Part shown: positions 14,373 through 19,236 of the stretch, one piece after another
Position numbering within the stretch: position 1 is the stretch's first letter
Layout: each line of letters begins with the position of its first letter
Assembly (NCBI GenBank): GCA_030615975.1
Contig: JAUWYH010000005.1
Coordinates: 1 to 19,236 of the forward strand
From: Candidatus Aminicenantota bacterium
Lineage (GTDB): Bacteria > Acidobacteriota > Aminicenantia > Aminicenantales > Aminicenantaceae
Direction: 5' to 3'
Length of the DNA stretch: 19,236 nt
The notes under the pieces: model-generated
Told to the model about the DNA's origin: nothing
Seen by the model: only the letters and a program-made list of their open reading frames with translations
Database searches by the model: none
Translations under genes and position numbers: made by a program

Positions 14373-15317
14373 ATGCCTAAAAGAAAAGATCTTCTGATTT
14401 TTGTCCTCAAATTCTTCTTCAGTTTCTCTATACTCGCTTTCCTTTTAATCAAAATAGCCCCGGTTAAAGACATTTTGAACGTCCTCAAAGGAGTCAATTT
14501 TTTCTGGCTCCTCCTTTCCTTTTCCCTTCATTCTTTAGGGCTTATTTTTAGCTGCTATCGCTGGCAAATTCTTATTCAGGCTCAAGGAGACTCTGTTCCT
14601 CTTGGTTTCCTGGCCCAATCCTATCTGGTTGCAGGCTTCTTCAACAATTTCCTCCCGACTCGATTCGGAGGAGATATTGTTCGCATCTGGGATGGCAGTC
14701 GTTATTCTCAAACCCTTTTGAAATCATCTGCTATTGTCCTTGTAGACCGTTTCACTGGAATTGTTGTCCTTCTCTTTTTTGCCTTCACTGCCTCGCTTTT
14801 CCGCCTGGAAATGGCCCAGAGAATTCCTGTGATTTGGGTCTCTCTTCTTGTAGGCCTCGTTGGTCTTATTTTAGTTATGACTTTCTTTACTCCTCTCACC
14901 GCCCATATACTTGATAAAATTCCAGAAAAAAGATTCGTGACAAAAGTGAAACAAAAGCTCTCTGCATTCAGGGAAGTTATTCTTATCTATAAAGATAAAA
15001 AAGTCTTTTTACTAAAAGCCTTCTTCTGGGCTTTCCTTCTCCAAGTCAATGTGATTGTCCATTATTACCTGATAGGAAAAGCTCTCCACCTCAACATCCA
15101 TCTTCTTGATTACTTTATTTTCGTCCCCGTTGTTCTTCTCATCCTATCCATTCCCATCACGATTAATGGACTGGGATTGAGAGAAGGCTCTTACATGGAG
15201 ATATTCAAGTTCTACGGTATTGCACCAAAAGTAGCTGTTTCTTTCGGCCTGATCGATTGGGCTTTTGGAATCATCTTAGGCACCGTGGGAGGTATAATCT
15301 ATACAATAAGAAAATGA
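14373..15317 (+). CDS. LPG_synthase_TM / YbhN family flippase-like membrane protein
   Basis: This 314-residue protein with about eight transmembrane helices corresponds to the membrane half of MprF (UPF0104, lysylphosphatidylglycerol synthase TM region) without the aminoacyl-transferase half. Visible family motifs are YRWQILIQAQG near residue 62, NNFLPTRFGGDIVR (91-104), LVDRFTGI (123-130) and INGLGLREGS near 263. Such stand-alone proteins are thought to handle or flip polar lipids; the exact lipid is unknown. An in-frame TGA immediately precedes the ATG, fixing the 5' limit. No ribosome binding site is clear. Its TGA stop overlaps the next gene's start (ATGA), coupling it to the envelope module. 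A weak 7-bp inverted repeat lies upstream at 14325-14345. Confidence 0.88.
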   Translation: MPKRKDLLIFVLKFFFSFSILAFLLIKIAPVKDILNVLKGVNFFWLLLSFSLHSLGLIFSCYRWQILIQAQGDSVPLGFLAQSYLVAGFFNNFLPTRFGGDIVRIWDGSRYSQTLLKSSAIVLVDRFTGIVVLLFFAFTASLFRLEMAQRIPVIWVSLLVGLVGLILVMTFFTPLTAHILDKIPEKRFVTKVKQKLSAFREVILIYKDKKVFLLKAFFWAFLLQVNVIVHYYLIGKALHLNIHLLDYFIFVPVVLLILSIPITINGLGLREGSYMEIFKFYGIAPKVAVSFGLIDWAFGIILGTVGGIIYTIRK

Positions 15318-16510
15318 GAATCGTTGACTTAATAAATGACAGAATGGTTTTCCAAAAAGGTCGTCGTTCCTTGGCGGCATCAATCATCCTTGCCCTTTTT
15401 TTCTCTGCAGGATCTCTATCCCAGCAAGATATCTCTGAATACCAGAAAAGACTGTCAAAATTAACCCAACAGATAAAAGAGATAAAATCAAGAATAAAAA
15501 AGGAGGAAAAACAAGAGTCAACAATTCTCAACACGTTGGACAGGATCGGATTAAAAAAAAATCTGATTAAGAAGGAAATTTCTGTTTACGATATCCAGCT
15601 GGATAAAGCGAATCGAGAACTCTTTTCTATAAAGAAAAGTATCCCTCTACTGAAAGAAAAGCTGGAGAAAGAAAAACAATCTATAGAGACGACGCTCATC
15701 ACCCTGTATAAATTTGGTAAATTCAGCACTTTCCGTTATATGCTCAAGACAGAAGATTTAGCAAGTCTCATCTCTGAAAGCAAAAATCTCAGCTTCCTCG
15801 CTCAGTATCAAGAAAAAATCATTTCCGATTACATAGAGACTCTATCGCAGCTGAAATCTGCTGAATCAGAACTTGGGGGAAAAAAAGAAGAGATTTCCCG
15901 CCTCATCCAGAATGCCCATCAGAAAAGGAAAGAACTCGAAGCTCAAGAGAGAAAGAATAAAGCTTTGATCCGAAAAATAAAGAGAAACAGGAAAACCCAT
16001 CTGAAAACTTTAGAAGAATTAAAAGAAAGGGCGGAACAGTTACAGATCCTGATAAAAAAATTACTCAAACAAGAAATATCCGTCCCCGTGGCTCTCATTC
16101 CTCTTTATGAAAAAAAAGGGAGGCTTCCCTGGCCCGTTGAAGGAAAAATAATCACTGCCTTTGGCCTTCAAAAGCATTCCCAATTCAATACGGTCACTAT
16201 AAATAACGGAATCGATATAGCCCCTGGAAAAAACAGTATGATAGTTAAATCCATCCATCCTGGAAAAGTTGTCTACACCGATTATTTCCAAGGCTACGGG
16301 AATCTGATTATCATCGATCATGGAATGAAATACTATTCCCTCTACGGCCACTGCTCCGATTTTTTGATAGACAAGGGAGAATTTGTCAAAACTGGCCAGC
16401 CTATCGCTATGATCGGAGATTTTAGCTCATTAGAAGGAATCTCTCTCTATTTTGAAATACGTTTCAAGACAAAACCCCTGAATCCCTTGCAATGGCTGAG
16501 GAGAAGATGA
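15314..16510 (+). CDS. envC: EnvC-like murein hydrolase activator (coiled coil plus degenerate LytM/M23 domain)
   Basis: This protein of 398 residues has a signal peptide (LAASIILALFFSAGSLSQQ), a long coiled coil (about 40-250) and a C-terminal LytM domain (about 270-398). Three of the four usual zinc ligands are missing: the first His is Asn (N298 in NNGIDI) and the terminal HxH is S377-L-Y379 (ISLYFEIR). D301 and H346 (YGHCSD) remain. This matches EnvC, which activates AmiA/AmiB amidases at division instead of cutting peptidoglycan itself. The start at 15314 overlaps the previous stop by 4 nt; the frame is open upstream to 15257, but that would overlap by 61 bp. It is followed by an S41-like gene and yibQ-like gene, a conserved neighbourhood. 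Confidence 0.9.
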   Translation: MRIVDLINDRMVFQKGRRSLAASIILALFFSAGSLSQQDISEYQKRLSKLTQQIKEIKSRIKKEEKQESTILNTLDRIGLKKNLIKKEISVYDIQLDKANRELFSIKKSIPLLKEKLEKEKQSIETTLITLYKFGKFSTFRYMLKTEDLASLISESKNLSFLAQYQEKIISDYIETLSQLKSAESELGGKKEEISRLIQNAHQKRKELEAQERKNKALIRKIKRNRKTHLKTLEELKERAEQLQILIKKLLKQEISVPVALIPLYEKKGRLPWPVEGKIITAFGLQKHSQFNTVTINNGIDIAPGKNSMIVKSIHPGKVVYTDYFQGYGNLIIIDHGMKYYSLYGHCSDFLIDKGEFVKTGQPIAMIGDFSSLEGISLYFEIRFKTKPLNPLQWLRRR

Positions 16511-16529
16511 TAAAATCAGAATTCATTTT

Positions 16530-17681
16530 ATGAGAAAAATGATTAAAAAAAGAGCAAAAATCATCCTTCTGTCAGTTTTAGTTGTAGTATCTTTATTTTT
16601 TCTATTAGAAAAAAATTTTCTTCCTGGGATCTCGACAAAGTCTCCCTCTTCTAAAAACCTCCAGTTTTTGGGAACAGTGATAAACCTGATCAAAAACCAT
16701 TATATCGAAGAACCCAATCCCTTAAAAACAATGGAGGGAGCATTTAAAGGACTGGTCGATTCTTTAGATATCCTTTCCAGCTACTTGGACAAGGAGAGTG
16801 CCATCAAGTACAAATACCAAAAGGAAGAAAGGTTAAAAGAAACAGGTATTATTCTCTATAAAAAATACGGCTCCTTCCCCCAGGTGATCGGAATCATAAA
16901 AAACTCGCCTGCCGAAAAAAAGGAAATCAAAATCGGCGACCTTATAAGTGCCATCGACAATAGCCCCACTTTGCCGATGAGCATGCTCGAAGCAAACCTC
17001 CACCTTAAAGATAAAGAAGAAACAAGTATAAAGCTTAAAATCATCGGAAGAAACGAAACCCAAGAAATAACCATAAAAAGAAAATTGCTTTTTGAAGAAC
17101 CAGTTTCCTATTCTCCCCTAAAAGATTCAAGCGGCATATTAAAGATTCACCATCTTTATCCTCCCTGTGTAAGCAAGATAAAAGAAGAAATCCTTCCTCG
17201 GATAAGGCCTCAGAAAAAGACTCTTATTTTAGACTTTAGAAATTGCTTTGAAGGCGAACTTGAAGAAGCCTGGAGGCTTACAAATCTTTTTCTGAAAGCA
17301 AAAGAAATAGGCTATATCGAAAAAAAAGGAGGAGTTAAGGAAATTCTCTCCTGCGAAAAAGAGCCAGAACTTGGAAAACTGCCGATAATAATCTGGACGA
17401 ACCAAGCTACCCTCGGTCCTGCAGAAGCAGTGGCTGCAGTTCTGAATGAATTCAAAAAAGCGAAAATCCTCGGTCTCCCCACTCCAGGTCTTGTCGCCAA
17501 GCAAGATTTCTTCGCCTTAGAAAATGGAAGTGCTCTCGTTCTTACTTCAGGAATTTTCCATCTCAAATCTGGAAAAAAGCTCTGGAAAAGCGGCCTAACG
17601 CCTGATGTAAAAATCAAAAGGGAAGATCAAAATGATGAATCTTATCTCAAAAGCACCTTGGTCCTCCTTCGCAGAATGTAA
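16530..17681 (+). CDS. S41/CtpA-like protein, probably catalytically dead
   Basis: This 383-residue protein has the architecture of carboxy-terminal processing proteases: an N-terminal membrane anchor (about 10-27), a helical cap segment, a PDZ domain (about 105-183, with SPAEKKEIKIGDLISAID) and an S41 core (about 200-365). The core aligns without gaps to the CtpA active-site region, but the nucleophile serine is G296 (NQATLGPAE for the usual NEGSASASE). The general-base lysine, 25 residues later, is L321 (TPGLVAKQ for TFGKGSVQ). The flanking NGSALVLT is preserved. It is therefore likely a periplasmic scaffold or adaptor. It sits between the EnvC-like and YibQ-like genes, with only 19 nt and 3 nt gaps. 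No ribosome binding site is evident. Confidence 0.88.
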   Translation: MRKMIKKRAKIILLSVLVVVSLFFLLEKNFLPGISTKSPSSKNLQFLGTVINLIKNHYIEEPNPLKTMEGAFKGLVDSLDILSSYLDKESAIKYKYQKEERLKETGIILYKKYGSFPQVIGIIKNSPAEKKEIKIGDLISAIDNSPTLPMSMLEANLHLKDKEETSIKLKIIGRNETQEITIKRKLLFEEPVSYSPLKDSSGILKIHHLYPPCVSKIKEEILPRIRPQKKTLILDFRNCFEGELEEAWRLTNLFLKAKEIGYIEKKGGVKEILSCEKEPELGKLPIIIWTNQATLGPAEAVAAVLNEFKKAKILGLPTPGLVAKQDFFALENGSALVLTSGIFHLKSGKKLWKSGLTPDVKIKREDQNDESYLKSTLVLLRRM

Positions 17682-17684
17682 TTC

Positions 17685-18857
17685 ATGCAAAAAAGAGGCC
17701 CTTCCGGAGGGATAATCGCCAAAAACAGTCTTTCCCTCTTTTTCGTTATTTTTTCTCTTCTCGCTTTCACCTCTGCCATAGGCTTAGATTACATTGCCTG
17801 GCGAAAGGGAGAAGCGTCTTATGTTTTCGGAGCCTTTACGAAAAAAAAGAAATTTATTTCCGAGAAAGAAGCACTTGATCAAATTGTTATAGAAAAAATA
17901 TCTGAGCATGGGATTTCCACTGATTCCATCGATCAATATCAAGACAGCGAGGGAGCTCTTCATCTCTTGATTGATCTCCCTTTAAACACATACAGAGAGC
18001 TTGAATTTCATCTCGAAAAAGAATTTCAGAAGACAAAAGCCTCGGTGCTTAAAAAGGAAGAACAACAATCCGATGATAAAAACTATTACCTCTGGGAAGT
18101 AATCGGAAAGAGAAAGGAAAAGCTGATCATTCTCTTTTCCTGCTTAAAAGAAAAGCCCAAAAAAGAGAAAAAACCCTTTCGTGAAGAAGGCAAGAACAAA
18201 GTCGCCATCATCATTGACGATATGGGCTACAGCTTGAGAGCAATCAAGGAGATATGCTCGATTAAGATACCGTTGACAATCGCTGTTCTCCCCTTCAGCC
18301 CTTTAGCTAAGGAAATAGCTCAAATTGCTTTTCAAAATGGCCTTGAGGTCATCCTTCATCTTCCCCTTGAATCCATCAACAACCAAGGAGACAACAACTG
18401 GACAAAAGGTATCATTCACTCCAAAATGAGTAAAGAAGAAGTCATCAAAGCAGTGGATAAAAGCCTCGAGCAAGTTCCACATGTGATTGGAGCTAATAAC
18501 CACATGGGTTCGAAAATCACAGCTAATGAGATTTTCATGAAAATCATCTTGGAACGTTTAAAAGAAAGCAAACTCTTTTTCGTAGACAGCCGGACGACAA
18601 CTCAATCTGTAGCTTATAAAACAGCACAATCCCTAGGCCTGCCTTCAACTTACCGCGACGTCTTCCTGGATACAGAAACCGATGAAGATTTTATAAGGAA
18701 GAAAATGATCGAACTTTTCAAGTTGGCTCAAAAAAAAGGGCAAGCTTTAGGCATCTGTCACCCGACGCCAGAGACACTAAAAGTGTTAAAAGAAAATATC
18801 CATCTTGTTGATAAATATAATCTCGAACCTGTCTTCGCCTCCCAGATAGTTAAATAA
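17685..18857 (+). CDS. divergent polysaccharide deacetylase (YibQ family)
   Basis: This 390-residue protein has an N-terminal membrane anchor (about 14-36), a poorly conserved region (40-165) and a divergent polysaccharide-deacetylase domain (about 170-388). Family motifs are present: VAIIIDDMGYS (D178, D179), LTIAVLPFSPLA, LHLPLE (H225), GANNHMGSKIT (N271, N272, H273), FFVDSRTT (D301), YRDVFLD and CHPTPETL (H359). In E. coli yibQ follows envC, and many genomes have envC, an S41 gene and yibQ together, as here. Enzymatic activity of the family is not established. It lies 3 nt after the S41-like gene and is the last gene of the run. Confidence 0.9.
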   Translation: MQKRGPSGGIIAKNSLSLFFVIFSLLAFTSAIGLDYIAWRKGEASYVFGAFTKKKKFISEKEALDQIVIEKISEHGISTDSIDQYQDSEGALHLLIDLPLNTYRELEFHLEKEFQKTKASVLKKEEQQSDDKNYYLWEVIGKRKEKLIILFSCLKEKPKKEKKPFREEGKNKVAIIIDDMGYSLRAIKEICSIKIPLTIAVLPFSPLAKEIAQIAFQNGLEVILHLPLESINNQGDNNWTKGIIHSKMSKEEVIKAVDKSLEQVPHVIGANNHMGSKITANEIFMKIILERLKESKLFFVDSRTTTQSVAYKTAQSLGLPSTYRDVFLDTETDEDFIRKKMIELFKLAQKKGQALGICHPTPETLKVLKENIHLVDKYNLEPVFASQIVK

Positions 18858-18953
18858 AATGGGGACAGCTGTTTACGCTTAGCCAATTGTTGGGATCAGC
18901 CCTTGACTTTGGACAATTAATCCATAGCTTTCAATCTATTGATATATTTATTC

Positions 18954-18981
18954 GCAATGACATCCCTTTCTATGTCATTGC
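18954..18981. repeat. 10-bp inverted repeat related to the MITE ends
   Basis: GCAATGACAT and ATGTCATTGC are perfectly inverted around an 8-nt loop. The GCAATGAC sequence is the same as the right end of the element at 2781-2865, so this may be two abutting ends or a decayed copy of that family. Confidence 0.55.
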
Positions 18982-18983
18982 CA

Positions 18984-19038
18984 GCCTGCCTGTACGGCGC
19001 ACGCAGACAGGCCTGCCTGTGTGCAAACGCAGACAGGC
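18984..19038. repeat. two tandem GCCTGCCTGT...ACAGGC palindromic units
   Basis: Unit 1 (18984-19012) and unit 2 (19011-19038) both begin GCCTGCCTGT and end CGCAGACAGGC, with different 7-8 nt centres. The units share the GC at 19011-19012. Each can form a short hairpin. They look like REP-type palindromes and are too few and too close to be a CRISPR array. Confidence 0.6.
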
Positions 19039-19088
19039 GACCACTCAATTAAAATTGACCTTTGCTTTTGTCTGCATTATATTATTAG

Positions 19089-19211
19089 AATAGAAAAAAT
19101 ATTCGGGAAGCGATCGAAGCTCATATTGAAGCATTGAAAGAAGAAGGTCAAGAGATACCAGAAGAGGGCGAATTTGTAATCGGGAAAATTAAAGTTGCTT
19201 TATCAGGTTAG
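19089..19211 (+). pseudogene. HicB-type antitoxin C-terminal remnant
   Basis: A 40-codon frame ends in NIREAIEAHIEALKEEGQEI, then P, followed by EEGEFVIGKIKVALSG. This is the characteristic C-terminal helix and tail of HicB/UPF0150 antitoxin-like proteins (EALENIREAIEAYLEALKEDGEPIPE). A stop codon at 19086-19088 cuts the frame, and there is no start codon before the conserved part, so the N-terminal half is lost. It follows the repeat cluster, which may mark the break. Whether a hicA toxin partner lies to the right cannot be seen. Confidence 0.7.
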
Positions 19212-19236
19212 CTCAAAAAAATTAGAACGCCATTCC

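Larger units (their letters stand above)
18858..19088. other. non-coding, repeat-rich tail after the envelope operon
   Basis: No credible gene. It contains a GGGGACAG motif (18861-18868) shared with the palindrome at 10991-11040, a perfect 10-bp inverted repeat (18954-18981) and two GCCTGCCTGT palindromic units (18984-19038). No convincing intrinsic terminator for the upstream operon is visible. A 68-codon plus-strand frame here is built from these repeats. Confidence 0.65.

Noticed and set aside
18984..19038. Possible mini CRISPR array
   Set aside because: There are only two units, they share bases at their junction, and the variable part is 7-8 nt in the centre of a palindrome, so there are no spacers.
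18887..19093. 68-codon plus-strand frame after the yibQ-like gene
   Set aside because: It is a translation through several palindromic repeats, has no ribosome binding site and resembles no family.

Overview
The window looks like chromosomal DNA of a Gram-negative bacterium with moderate to low GC content and tightly packed genes. The evidence is the LPS-export permeases (LptF/LptG), a GT9 heptosyltransferase-like enzyme, an EnvC-type amidase activator and a divergent polysaccharide deacetylase. Gene content and style, including several genes without a clear Shine-Dalgarno sequence and a CIRCE/HrcA-controlled groESL, would fit an uncultured lineage such as Aminicenantes or another Acidobacteriota-like group. 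That placement is a guess; there is no rRNA gene to confirm it.

Left block, minus strand (about 7550 down to 327). In transcription order it holds pgeF, a purC remnant, a PHP phosphoesterase, cvpA and a small Fis-type HTH gene. Then come the CIRCE element and a consensus sigma70-type promoter, groES, groEL, a palindromic MITE-like repeat and a strong intrinsic terminator. The last gene is an unusual single-chain LptF-LptG fusion. A partial unknown ORF and a REP-like palindrome occupy the extreme left.

Middle block (7697-10826). A COG1313/PflX-type radical SAM gene on the plus strand diverges from pgeF. It converges with a minus-strand pair, an MFS transporter and a GT9 glycosyltransferase. 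A non-coding gap of about 400 bp (10827-11223) follows, holding a 50-bp interrupted palindrome.

Right block, plus strand (11224-18857). Two sodium-coupled amino-acid symporters lie in tandem: an NSS/SLC6 protein and an AGCS protein with an unexpected secreted beta-domain at its N-terminus. They are followed by a flippase-like LPG_synthase_TM protein. Next is an envelope module of an EnvC-like degenerate LytM protein, an S41/CtpA-like protein that has lost both catalytic residues, and a YibQ-type divergent polysaccharide deacetylase. The right end carries several short inverted repeats and a HicB antitoxin remnant.

The points most worth following up are the LptF-LptG fusion, the purC gene reduced to its two ends by an apparent in-frame deletion, the pseudoprotease in the envC operon, the AGCS fusion, and the CIRCE operator lying upstream of the groES promoter. 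I saw no CRISPR array, prophage or complete mobile element, and no obviously new defence system.
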